A program made the translations under genes and the position numbers. Below are positions 5,702 through 12,120 of a DNA stretch of 12,120 nucleotides, in pieces (positions within the stretch are counted from its first letter, which is position 1; every line of letters begins with the position of its first letter). Under the pieces are notes generated by a model. It was given only the letters and a program-made list of their open reading frames with translations, was not told the origin of the DNA and searched no databases. Source of the DNA: Gammaproteobacteria bacterium (lineage in GTDB: Bacteria; Pseudomonadota; Gammaproteobacteria; UBA4575); NCBI GenBank assembly GCA_027297825.1, contig JAPUHH010000133.1, positions 1 to 12,120 of the forward strand, given 5' to 3'.

Positions 5702-8089
5702 TTATATCGCTATGTTTTGGATTGCGTCTTTTAATTCAGCCATGGATTGATATCGATGTTCTGCTTTTACGCTCATACATTTAGCTACCAAGTCACTAAG
5801 ATCATTAGAGACTTCTGGGTTATTATCACTAATTTTCCCTGCTTTACCTTGAACGTGCTGATACATAATAGACATGCTGTCTTTACCCGCATATGGCGGC
5901 CTTCCTGTTAGCATTTCAAACATCATTACCCCCAAGCTGTATATGTCAGTTCGCTCATCTACATCCTTGCCTAGTACTTGTTCCGGCGCCATATATGTAG
6001 GCGTACCTACCAGCAATCCCGTCTTGGTTAGTTTTGTGTCAGTAGATTGAGTTGCTGCCGCCACACCAAAATCTACTATTTTAAGAACACTGTGTTCATC
6101 GATAAGAATATTGTTAGGTTTTAAATCTCGATGTATTACATTTGCTGCATGCGCACTTTCCATACCATTACATACGTCGAAAGTAAGTTTCTTAGCTCTT
6201 TCGATTTCCATTGGTTTTTTATCTTTTACTTCGGCGCTTAATGTGTGACTTCTAAAGTATTCCATTGAAATAGCATGAGCTTTTCCAAATGAAACCATGT
6301 CATAGATACGAATTACATTTGGATGGGTAATTTTACGCGCAAATCTTAATTCATAGATAAATCGTTTAATAATGTTTTCATCTGCTACAAATTGTGTATT
6401 TAAGAATTTAAGAATGATTTCTTCTTTGATCATCACGTCTTCAACTAAAAATACCGAACCAAAAGCGCCTTTACCAATTTTCTTTATGTATCGATAACGA
6501 TCGGCAAGCATGTCATCTGGCTGTAATTCGTCTGGATGAATGGTTTGTGATTCGATAGCTTGGTTGCCACGTACTACTTTCCCAGGCATCGTTAGAGTGC
6601 CTTCGCTATCATTTACATCTTGGTCTTTAAACACTTGGATGGACGACCCAGGAGGTTTTTGTTCAACAATCCAATTAATCGCCTCTTGACCTAATTCTTG
6701 TATTTCTTGTGTTTGATCTGAAATTACTTTGTCTATTGCTTTAACAACCATTTCAACGTTTTCTTCTGCAGTGATCGCCATCAATGTTTTTATTGCCTCT
6801 TTTAATACATTCTCAGAATCAGACTTAAGTTGTTTAACGGTGTCATTAACCGCCTCTTCTGCCTTGAGTGTTGCAAATGCCTTCAGTAGTACAACGACCA
6901 TCGCAGTGTTATCTGAATTTCCACTTAACATTTTAATCAACACAGGCACACATTTTCTATTGCCTAGCTCAGCAAGGCCATCAATAGCACGTTCTCTCAC
7001 CCACCAGTCTGAATCATTAAGTGCAGTGACTAATGCATCGAAAGTGCTTTGATCCTTGGTCGCATTAATAATTTCTATTGCTGAGCGGCGTATAAATTCA
7101 TCGTCATCTTTAATGAGTTGAACTACAGCAGAAACAACACGTTTTCCACCAATTTTACCTAATGCATCTGCAGCTCTACTACGTACCCACCAATCTTCAT
7201 CTTTGATTGTATTGAGTAAATCTTTAACGGATTCCTTACTGGCAATTTCGTTTAGCACTTCAACAGCTGCTCTGCGTGTATATTCAGATTCATCTTTTAG
7301 ATGAGGAATAAGGTAATGAACTGTCTTTGGATGGTTGATTTTTACCACTGCCTCTATAGCTTTGGACTGAACTTTGTAATCTGGATCGTTTACTAATGTG
7401 CAAAGTTTTTCGATGTCAATTGTTTTATTAGAGCTAGACAAACCTTCTAGTGCTGCCAATCGTACTGCTTTGTTTTGATCAGATAATAATTTCCCAAGTG
7501 ATTGGTTAATGTTAGGAGAATCAAACTTTGACATTAGTTTTGTAATATAGGTGCGTACAATTGGGTCTTTAGTGTCAGCTCTGTTAATAAGTTCTGGTAC
7601 CATTGTATCGGTAGCGATTGTTTCCAATAAGCGAAACAATGCGGCTTGGTCACTTTGGTCAAGCTTATAAGCATAGCGAAGTAGCTTTGAAGAATTTACT
7701 TTTTGTTTTTGTGCGGTTAAAAATGAGATCAGCATGGGTTTTGAAACATTTTGTTTCTCAAATAAATCAACCAATCTATTAGGGTCTATATTGTTTGAGC
7801 GTGACAATGCTTCCGTAACACCATCACGCACCAAATCACTTTGATGTGAAAATAATGGTCTAAAGTATTCGGAGAATTTCGTCGTGGCGAGTTCCGACAA
7901 AACTTCAATGATTTTTCTTTTTTCTTCTTTACTTGCAGTTTCAAGGCGTTCTGCCAGTTTAGGGATAGAAGTCTTGCCAATATTTTGCAATTTCTTGATA
8001 ATTTTTTGATAGTTGAACTCCGAGCCAGTTTTTTTTGATAAAACCTGGTCAATTAATCCATCCACTCGAATTGCGCCAAAAACACCCAT
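5702..8089 (-). CDS. HEAT-repeat Ser/Thr protein kinase
   Basis: The 795 residues split into an all-helical HEAT-repeat array (about 25–475), a linker (478–528) and a C-terminal Hanks-type Ser/Thr kinase (531 to the end). Repeats of about 31 residues are visible. Two carry nearly the same element, DEDWWVRSRAADALGKIG (298–315) and DSDWWVRERAIDGLAELG (359–376). The kinase is complete: glycine loop GKGAFGSV (539–546), K561 in the ILKF strand, helix C E580, HRDLKPNN (H653, R654, D655, N660), DFG (673–675) and GTPTYMAPE (A701–E703). TKLTKTGLLVGT is a likely activation-loop target. There is no membrane segment, unlike PknB-type kinases, so it should be soluble, with the HEAT array as docking platform. 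It heads a tight unit with two pilus retraction ATPases and an FHA protein. The ATG at 8089 has no Shine-Dalgarno sequence. Confidence 0.95.
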   Translation of the reverse strand: MGVFGAIRVDGLIDQVLSKKTGSEFNYQKIIKKLQNIGKTSIPKLAERLETASKEEKRKIIEVLSELATTKFSEYFRPLFSHQSDLVRDGVTEALSRSNNIDPNRLVDLFEKQNVSKPMLISFLTAQKQKVNSSKLLRYAYKLDQSDQAALFRLLETIATDTMVPELINRADTKDPIVRTYITKLMSKFDSPNINQSLGKLLSDQNKAVRLAALEGLSSSNKTIDIEKLCTLVNDPDYKVQSKAIEAVVKINHPKTVHYLIPHLKDESEYTRRAAVEVLNEIASKESVKDLLNTIKDEDWWVRSRAADALGKIGGKRVVSAVVQLIKDDDEFIRRSAIEIINATKDQSTFDALVTALNDSDWWVRERAIDGLAELGNRKCVPVLIKMLSGNSDNTAMVVVLLKAFATLKAEEAVNDTVKQLKSDSENVLKEAIKTLMAITAEENVEMVVKAIDKVISDQTQEIQELGQEAINWIVEQKPPGSSIQVFKDQDVNDSEGTLTMPGKVVRGNQAIESQTIHPDELQPDDMLADRYRYIKKIGKGAFGSVFLVEDVMIKEEIILKFLNTQFVADENIIKRFIYELRFARKITHPNVIRIYDMVSFGKAHAISMEYFRSHTLSAEVKDKKPMEIERAKKLTFDVCNGMESAHAANVIHRDLKPNNILIDEHSVLKIVDFGVAAATQSTDTKLTKTGLLVGTPTYMAPEQVLGKDVDERTDIYSLGVMMFEMLTGRPPYAGKDSMSIMYQHVQGKAGKISDNNPEVSNDLSDLVAKCMSVKAEHRYQSMAELKDAIQNIAI

Positions 8090-8268
8090 CTTGGAAAGTC
8101 GTTACTGTCCTTAGTTTCGTATGCTTAGATACTGTGTAAAAGTTATTAAGTGCATTGACCTAATTCAAGACAATTCTCATCATGCAATAAAGGCCATATC
8201 TAACTGAAATATAATAGTATATTTAATAGTATAGCGAGTTTACCTGGATGGGTTCTATAGGTCATGAA
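8090..8268 (-). promoter_or_regulatory. AT-rich intergenic region, presumed promoter of the kinase–pilus ATPase unit
   Basis: These 179 bases separate pgpA from the HEAT kinase and form the longest gap in the window apart from the tRNA–integrase side. No gene fits here. Reading the minus strand, TTGAAT, 17 bases and TAACTT is one weak sigma70-like pair, and TTGTCT, 17 bases and CTTAAT overlaps it. TATACT occurs twice further upstream within the 10-base repeat but lacks a good -35. A promoter somewhere here is likely from position; the exact site is not clear. I saw no rho-independent terminator for pgpA. Confidence 0.35.
8212..8233. repeat. 10-base direct repeat in the kinase leader
   Basis: TAATAGTATA occurs at 8212–8221 and again at 8224–8233, separated by two T, a 12-base period. 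On the coding strand each copy reads TATACTATTA, containing a TATACT that looks like a -10 hexamer. The period is close to one helical turn, so it could be a regulator site or a doubled -10 element. It could also be chance in AT-rich DNA. Confidence 0.4.
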
Positions 8269-8754
8269 TTAGATATATTGGGCTGACCAAACCACAATAT
8301 GTAAGGATAACAGGCTGTAGATTGCTGCCAGAAGATCATCCAGCATAATCCCTACCCCACCCTGCAGCTGCCGGTCTACCTTTTTTATAGGCCAGGGCTT
8401 CCAAATATCAAATAGCCTGAAAAGCAAAAATCCAAAAATCATCCAATACCAAGTAACTGGCACGAAGAGCATGGTCGCTAAATAGCCAACGATTTCGTCA
8501 ATTACAATTCCAGGATGGTCATGCACTCCCAATGCATCAGCAGTCTGTTTAGAAGCCCAGCAACCTATACAAAACATAAAAGCAACTGTTAACACATAAA
8601 TAATGGTCGAAAATGAGGTGAGCACTAGATATATCGGCATCGCAATTAGCGTACCAAATGTTCCAGGTGCAATCGGTGACAGTCCCGCTCCAAAACCAAA
8701 TGAAAGTAGATGAACCGGATTGCGCAACACAATTTGTTTAACATTGTTAGTCAT
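8269..8754 (-). CDS. pgpA: Phosphatidylglycerophosphatase A
   Basis: This inner-membrane enzyme removes phosphate from phosphatidylglycerophosphate to give phosphatidylglycerol. The 161 residues match the family length. Motifs are LLSFGFGAGLSPIAPGTFGTL (17–37), HPGIVIDEIVGYL (80–92), LFRLFDIWKPWPI (111–123) and GGVGIMLDDLLAA (132–144). The acidic residues D86/E87 and D139/D140 are the likely metal and catalytic positions. Hydrophobic stretches at about 35–65 and 92–115, plus the C-terminal end, fit a small multi-spanning membrane protein. It follows thiL after six bases, as in most gammaproteobacteria, and is the last gene before the 179-base gap. No Shine-Dalgarno sequence is seen before the ATG, so translation is probably coupled to thiL. 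Confidence 0.96.
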   Translation of the reverse strand: MTNNVKQIVLRNPVHLLSFGFGAGLSPIAPGTFGTLIAMPIYLVLTSFSTIIYVLTVAFMFCIGCWASKQTADALGVHDHPGIVIDEIVGYLATMLFVPVTWYWMIFGFLLFRLFDIWKPWPIKKVDRQLQGGVGIMLDDLLAAIYSLLSLHIVVWSAQYI

Positions 8755-8760
8755 AATTAC

Positions 8761-9726
8761 TTAAGCAAAGTGCTCAAATCCTAATTTGTTGGGAAAAGTA
8801 AAAAGATTGCCGCGAAGTAACAGTTTTAAATGTTTGTCTTGAACGATTTTCCCAATTACTGAAATTGGACAGCCTACAGCACTACTTAGTTGGTTGATCT
8901 CGTTGGTATATCTCTTGTTAGCAGTAAAAATAATTTCATAGTCATCACCCCCAGCCAATGGTAATGACCAATCTTTTTCGGACTTGATTAGTTTTTGTCC
9001 TACTTTTGATAAAGGCAGTTGGTCTATATTGATAACAGCACCAACATTACTAGAAGATAAAATGCGTTGTAAATCAATTAACAACCCATCGGATATGTCA
9101 ATGGCTGCGTTAGCAAATTTTACAAGTCCTAAGGCAAGATTAATTCTTGGTTCAGGTGTGTTGAATCGCTTTGCGACATAATCTTTATCTTCTTGTGATA
9201 AATCCAAATCTTTTAAGGAATCTTGAATTTTTAAGCCGAGCGCGGCATCCCCGACTGTTCCAGACACGAATATTAAATCATCTGTCTCAGCCTTAGCTCT
9301 GGTTAATACTTTTTTAGAACTAAGATAGCCTATTACTTGAATTGAAATTGATAACGGACCTCTGACCAAGTCACCACCAATAAGTTTGACATTATGTTGA
9401 CTCGCCAATGCAAAAAAACCTTGCGAAAAGTTCTTGAACCAATCATGACTTATTGTTGGCACAGATAGATTCATAGTAGCCCAGAGTGGAGTAGCCCCCA
9501 TTGCCGCAAGATCGCTTAGGTTTACGGCTAATGATTTATGTCCAATGTGCTCGGGCAGACAATTAGGATGGAAATGGACACCTTCGTTTAAGGTATCTGT
9601 AGTAATGACCAATTTTGAATTAATTGGAGGGGTGACTACAGCCGCATCATCTCCAATGCCAATATCTACATTATCGCAAAACTGGTGATGCGAAAAGTAT
9701 TGAGCGATTATTTCTTGTTCTGACAA
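8761..9726 (-). CDS. thiL: Thiamine-monophosphate kinase
   Basis: ThiL phosphorylates thiamine monophosphate with ATP to make thiamine diphosphate, the active cofactor. The 321 residues have the PurM/ThiL fold motifs: IGIGDDAAV (D26, D27), ITTDTLNEGVHF (D44, H51), NLSDLAAMGATP (D72), LIGGDLVRGP (GGD 117–119), DISDGLL (D210, D213) and the late AGGDDYEI. The start is the TTG at 9726. No ATG or GTG fits the frame before the conserved region, and GAAGAAG lies just upstream, the nearest thing to a Shine-Dalgarno sequence among the resident genes. The gap from nusB is 39 bases, the largest inside this operon. Its neighbours nusB and pgpA give the standard gammaproteobacterial order. Confidence 0.97.
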   Translation of the reverse strand: MSEQEIIAQYFSHHQFCDNVDIGIGDDAAVVTPPINSKLVITTDTLNEGVHFHPNCLPEHIGHKSLAVNLSDLAAMGATPLWATMNLSVPTISHDWFKNFSQGFFALASQHNVKLIGGDLVRGPLSISIQVIGYLSSKKVLTRAKAETDDLIFVSGTVGDAALGLKIQDSLKDLDLSQEDKDYVAKRFNTPEPRINLALGLVKFANAAIDISDGLLIDLQRILSSSNVGAVINIDQLPLSKVGQKLIKSEKDWSLPLAGGDDYEIIFTANKRYTNEINQLSSAVGCPISVIGKIVQDKHLKLLLRGNLFTFPNKLGFEHFA

Positions 9727-9765
9727 GGTCTTCTTCAGAGTTATGCTCTTAATTGATACTATTAC

Positions 9766-10182
9766 TTAGGAACGCGTTTCTGCGACTTTATCTAGTACAC
9801 CATTGATGAATTTATAACCTTCGATGGATCCAAACTTTTTGCATAATATGATTGCCTCAGAAATAATTACTTTGGCGGGTGTTTCATTTTTATTTAATAA
9901 TTCATATGTAGAAAATAACAAAATAGCCTTCTCTATTGGGTCAATATGCTTTGAAGATAAGTCTATATGTCTTGCAAATACCGCTGTTAGCTCATCGGCG
10001 TTGCATATTGATTCACGCAATAATTCCACAAAATAATCTTTATCAATATTCTCCCATTTTTCATCAGTAGTATATTGCGCGATAAGCTCATCTATACTGT
10101 GCCCTGTAAGCTGCCATTGATATAAGGCTTGTAGTGCAAAACGTCTTGACCAATGACGTTTTTGTGGTTCGATTCTACTCAC
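9766..10182 (-). CDS. nusB: Transcription antitermination factor NusB
   Basis: NusB forms a dimer with ribosomal protein S10 (NusE), binds boxA RNA and supports antitermination of rRNA transcription. The 138 residues are the usual length. The N-terminal RFALQALYQWQLTG (14–27), the central IDPIEKAILLFSTYELL and the late ISEAIILCKKFGSIEGYKFINGVLDKV are family hallmarks. The start is the GTG at 10182. It follows the TAA of ribH with no spacing and in the same frame, so no earlier start is possible. The sequence before it has no Shine-Dalgarno match, so reinitiation by ribosomes ending ribH is likely. Confidence 0.97.
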   Translation of the reverse strand: MSRIEPQKRHWSRRFALQALYQWQLTGHSIDELIAQYTTDEKWENIDKDYFVELLRESICNADELTAVFARHIDLSSKHIDPIEKAILLFSTYELLNKNETPAKVIISEAIILCKKFGSIEGYKFINGVLDKVAETRS

Positions 10183-10665
10183 TTATTTATGAATAGAGCG
10201 TAAGGTGTTAATCATCTCCAACACGCATAATGCAACATCACGGCCTTTATTATTATCTAGATCATCTGACGATGATCGTGATTGTGCTTGTTCAACGGTA
10301 TTAGTCGTTAACAAACCAAATGCAATTGGAACATCTGTATCCAATGAAGCTTGCATGATACCGCTGGTGCAACCCTGGCAAACATAATCAAAATGTGGCG
10401 TGTCTCCACGAATCACACAACCCAATGCAATAATGCCATGATATTCATTTGATACTGCAATAGTTTTGCAAACAATGGGCAGTTCAAATGCGCCAGGCAC
10501 ATGGACACTGCTAATGTTATTTTCAGAGACGCCATTTTCAAGCAGTGTTGTATGTGCAGCTGCCCTCATTGCTTCAACGATATGTCCATTGAAACGTGCA
10601 GATACAATAGCTATTCTGGCATTTATTCCAGAATAGTCTGCACCGGATGTATAACTTTGTTCCAT
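10183..10665 (-). CDS. ribH: 6,7-dimethyl-8-ribityllumazine synthase
   Basis: RibH condenses 5-amino-6-ribitylamino-uracil with 3,4-dihydroxy-2-butanone 4-phosphate in the penultimate step of riboflavin synthesis, usually as a 60-subunit shell or a smaller oligomer. In the 160 residues are SARFNGHIVEAM (22–33), VPGAFELPIV (56–65), and GCVIRGDTPHFDYV (82–95) with the catalytic H91. R130 and K140 lie in the phosphate-binding segment. The stretch SRSSSDDLDNNKGRD is slightly different from the usual ERAGTKAGNKG. The ATG at 10665 lies 10 bases after the ribE stop. The butanone phosphate synthase gene (ribB/ribBA) usually between them is not here. Confidence 0.97.
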   Translation of the reverse strand: MEQSYTSGADYSGINARIAIVSARFNGHIVEAMRAAAHTTLLENGVSENNISSVHVPGAFELPIVCKTIAVSNEYHGIIALGCVIRGDTPHFDYVCQGCTSGIMQASLDTDVPIAFGLLTTNTVEQAQSRSSSDDLDNNKGRDVALCVLEMINTLRSIHK

Positions 10666-10675
10666 GAATTTCTGT

Positions 10676-11269
10676 TTATGTTGATTTAATTAGCTGTTCT
10701 ATATGTCGTGCTAAAAGATCAACTTCAATATTAACCATATTACCAAGTTGTAGTGAATTTAATGTAGTATTTTGTAGAGTATGTGGAATAATTGTTACAC
10801 AATGTTGATTGTCTTTAATTCGATTCACAGTTAGACTTACGCCATCAATGCAAATAGAACCTTTTACAGCAATATACTTGACTAAATCTGCAGGTGTTTC
10901 GAACCATAAAATGGTTTCGTTATCGTGATCTACGCGTTCAGTTAATTTTCCAAGACCATCTATGTGGCCACTAACAATATGCCCTCCCAGTCTAGTAGTG
11001 GGTGTAACCGCGCGCTCTAAATTTACTTGTTTATTTCTTATCTGTCCGCAAAATGTTGTGCATTGTTGAGTTTCTTGTGATACATCCACGCTAAATGTAT
11101 CTTTTTGAATTTTATAGGCAGTTAAACATACGCCATTAATCGCAATACTGTCACCTAATTTTACGTCATTGCAAAATGGGATATTCGTTTGGATTTGATA
11201 TTGGTGTATATCATTTTTTTCATCTATCTTATGGATAGTCCCTATATCTTCTATTATGCCAGTAAACAT
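10676..11269 (-). CDS. ribE: Riboflavin synthase (alpha chain type)
   Basis: This enzyme dismutates two 6,7-dimethyl-8-ribityllumazine molecules into riboflavin and the pyrimidine precursor. The 197 residues contain the two tandem lumazine-binding barrels. The N-barrel has MFTGIIEDIG, AINGVCLT and VDVSQET. The second barrel has GGHIVSGHIDG and SICIDGVSLTVN. The NLERAVTP and LGGH segments join the barrels, and the C-terminal helix is the trimerisation helix. It is also called ribC in some organisms. It lies only three bases after the stop of the Ntn hydrolase gene, so the two are surely on one message. Its own ATG has no Shine-Dalgarno sequence. Confidence 0.97.
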   Translation of the reverse strand: MFTGIIEDIGTIHKIDEKNDIHQYQIQTNIPFCNDVKLGDSIAINGVCLTAYKIQKDTFSVDVSQETQQCTTFCGQIRNKQVNLERAVTPTTRLGGHIVSGHIDGLGKLTERVDHDNETILWFETPADLVKYIAVKGSICIDGVSLTVNRIKDNQHCVTIIPHTLQNTTLNSLQLGNMVNIEVDLLARHIEQLIKST

Positions 11270-11272
11270 AAA

Positions 11273-11845
11273 TTAGTTGTTTAAGTCGATGGTATAGGAG
11301 GTCATGGGTAATGCGGTTGCATTGTTAAAAGTGGCGCCTGCCTCAATGCCTATTTTTGCGATTTCCTCAGCATTTTCTGCACGGTCATAAATTGCATACA
11401 TTGCACCTAAGGCTATATCGCCACCCGAGCCGACTGCCCAGAATCTAGAGTAATCAAAAACTTCTCTAAGTGCATAGACAGCAAAAATACCATGTGGATT
11501 TATAATTAAGGTGTCGATGCGTGATGATTCATATGGATCATCGTCTTCATCTTTAGGATTTAAGAAGTATTCTTCTTTCAAGATGGGGTGCAGTTTTCTA
11601 AATGACTCAAAAACAGCACGTTGATCATTAAATTTTAGCTCTGTTCCATGTTTTTCTAAGGCACTTTGCATCACAATTTGGTGTGCAGCACTCCCGACAA
11701 TCCCAAAATACGTGCCATTGTATAAGTGAATTTTGTCATGGGTGCTGTCGTATTCACTCGACTGCTTAATCTCTCCAAAAGTGGTTAGCGTATCTGCTGC
11801 TATGCAGGCTTTGCCATTCTTTTTTACGGCTACTATTGTGGACAT
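11273..11845 (-). CDS. HslV/proteasome-beta-like Ntn hydrolase
   Basis: The 190 residues align with HslV and proteasome beta subunits. MSTIVAVKKNGKACIAADT corresponds to MTTIVSVRRNG...AGDG of HslV, YFGIVGSAAH to the GFAGGTAD strand, and WAVGSGGDIALGAMYA to IAIGSGGPYAQAA. D18 and K38 fit the catalytic Asp and Lys. After removal of Met the N-terminal nucleophile would be serine, where HslV has threonine. Between the halves lies an acidic stretch (NPKDEDDDPYESS, about 96–108) that HslV lacks. No HslU-type ATPase is adjacent. It differs from true HslV and belongs to an uncharacterised proteobacterial HslV-like family; such proteins are sometimes mislabelled as MFS transporters, but there is no membrane segment. 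It sits between ribD (10 bases) and ribE (3 bases), so it is expressed with riboflavin genes. Any proteolytic function is inferred. Confidence 0.82.
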   Translation of the reverse strand: MSTIVAVKKNGKACIAADTLTTFGEIKQSSEYDSTHDKIHLYNGTYFGIVGSAAHQIVMQSALEKHGTELKFNDQRAVFESFRKLHPILKEEYFLNPKDEDDDPYESSRIDTLIINPHGIFAVYALREVFDYSRFWAVGSGGDIALGAMYAIYDRAENAEEIAKIGIEAGATFNNATALPMTSYTIDLNN

Positions 11846-11855
11846 ATATATAAAT

Positions 11856-12120
11856 TTAGTTGGTTATAGGTTTAGCAGTTATTCTTAATTCATTCCCAAC
11901 CATCTTTGTTTCCAAAAATTCTAATTCAATTCGATCTTGCATGGATGCAACTGAGGTTAGTTTTGCAAGACTGCGGCTGGTTTCACCTAATAGATGTGGT
12001 GCAATATATATGATCATTTCATCAACCTGTTTTTGATCTAGCATGCTTCCAACTAGTGTAGAGCCAGCCTCTACTAAGACCTCATTAATTCCCCGATCAG
12101 CCAAATCATGTAGGACGTCT
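11856..12120 (-). CDS. ribD: Riboflavin biosynthesis protein RibD, C-terminal part (5' end outside window)
   Basis: This is the end of the bifunctional deaminase/reductase that carries out the second and third steps of riboflavin synthesis. Only the last 87 or so residues of the reductase domain are present. The reading frame is open to the right edge (DVLHDLADRGINEVLVEAGS...), so the gene continues beyond 12120. The TTG at 12104 is not a real start. INEVLVEAG with the following LVGSML, and VDEMIIYIAPHLLG, are the conserved NADPH-binding and C-terminal motifs of the RibD reductase. It is the first visible gene of the rib operon and ends 10 bases before the Ntn hydrolase start. Nothing here shows its deaminase half. 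Confidence 0.94.
   Translation of the reverse strand, partial: DVLHDLADRGINEVLVEAGSTLVGSMLDQKQVDEMIIYIAPHLLGETSRSLAKLTSVASMQDRIELEFLETKMVGNELRITAKPITN

Noticed and set aside
6729..7052. Plus-strand open frame of 107 codons
   Set aside because: It is antisense to the HEAT repeats, and its low-complexity Ser/Thr-rich peptide is the mirror of acidic helical coding sequence.
10676..11855. FMN riboswitch ahead of ribE or in the rib operon
   Set aside because: The gaps here are 3 to 10 bases, too short for an RFN element, and no such conserved pattern is visible.
12102..12104. TTG as the start of an 82-residue protein
   Set aside because: The frame is open and RibD-like to the window edge, so this is an internal leucine codon of a truncated ribD.

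Overview
The window reads as chromosomal DNA from an AT-rich gammaproteobacterium with type IV pili. The block ribD–ribE–ribH–nusB–thiL–pgpA is the classic gammaproteobacterial riboflavin/thiamin/phospholipid cluster. gltX next to a tRNA-Ala(GGC) is also a gammaproteobacterial linkage (compare gltX and alaWX in E. coli). I cannot name the genus. All protein genes and the tRNA lie on the minus strand, so the window is read from right to left.

Right part (12120 to 8269): the end of ribD, an HslV/proteasome-like Ntn hydrolase, ribE, ribH, nusB, thiL and pgpA. Gaps are 0 to 39 bases, so this is probably one transcript covering riboflavin synthesis, transcription antitermination, thiamin diphosphate synthesis and phosphatidylglycerol synthesis. 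Two things are unusual. The Ntn hydrolase interrupts the rib genes between ribD and ribE, and ribBA, which often sits between ribE and ribH, is absent.

Middle part (8089 to 1947): after a 179-base AT-rich gap comes a five-gene unit with 8 to 13 bases between genes. It encodes a large HEAT-repeat Ser/Thr kinase, two PilT/PilU-family pilus retraction ATPases in tandem, an exported retropepsin-like aspartic protease, and a class III nucleotide cyclase fused to an FHA domain. The kinase keeps every catalytic landmark and the FHA domain keeps its phosphothreonine-reading residues. The cyclase appears to lack its transition-state arginine. The unit looks like a phospho-signalling module tied to pilus retraction, and it is the most interesting system in the window.

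Left part (1880 to 1): gltX, tRNA-Ala(GGC) starting 10 bases after the gltX stop, then the start of a P4-type tyrosine integrase pointing away from the tRNA 3' end. The integrase has an in-frame amber stop in its arm-binding domain and sits behind repeated GGGGGTATA boxes. This looks like the end of a (possibly decayed) genomic island in the tRNA gene. The island would extend off the left edge.

Almost none of the resident genes has a recognisable Shine-Dalgarno sequence, whereas the integrase has a clear AGGAG. I saw no CRISPR array, insertion sequence, rRNA or riboswitch.
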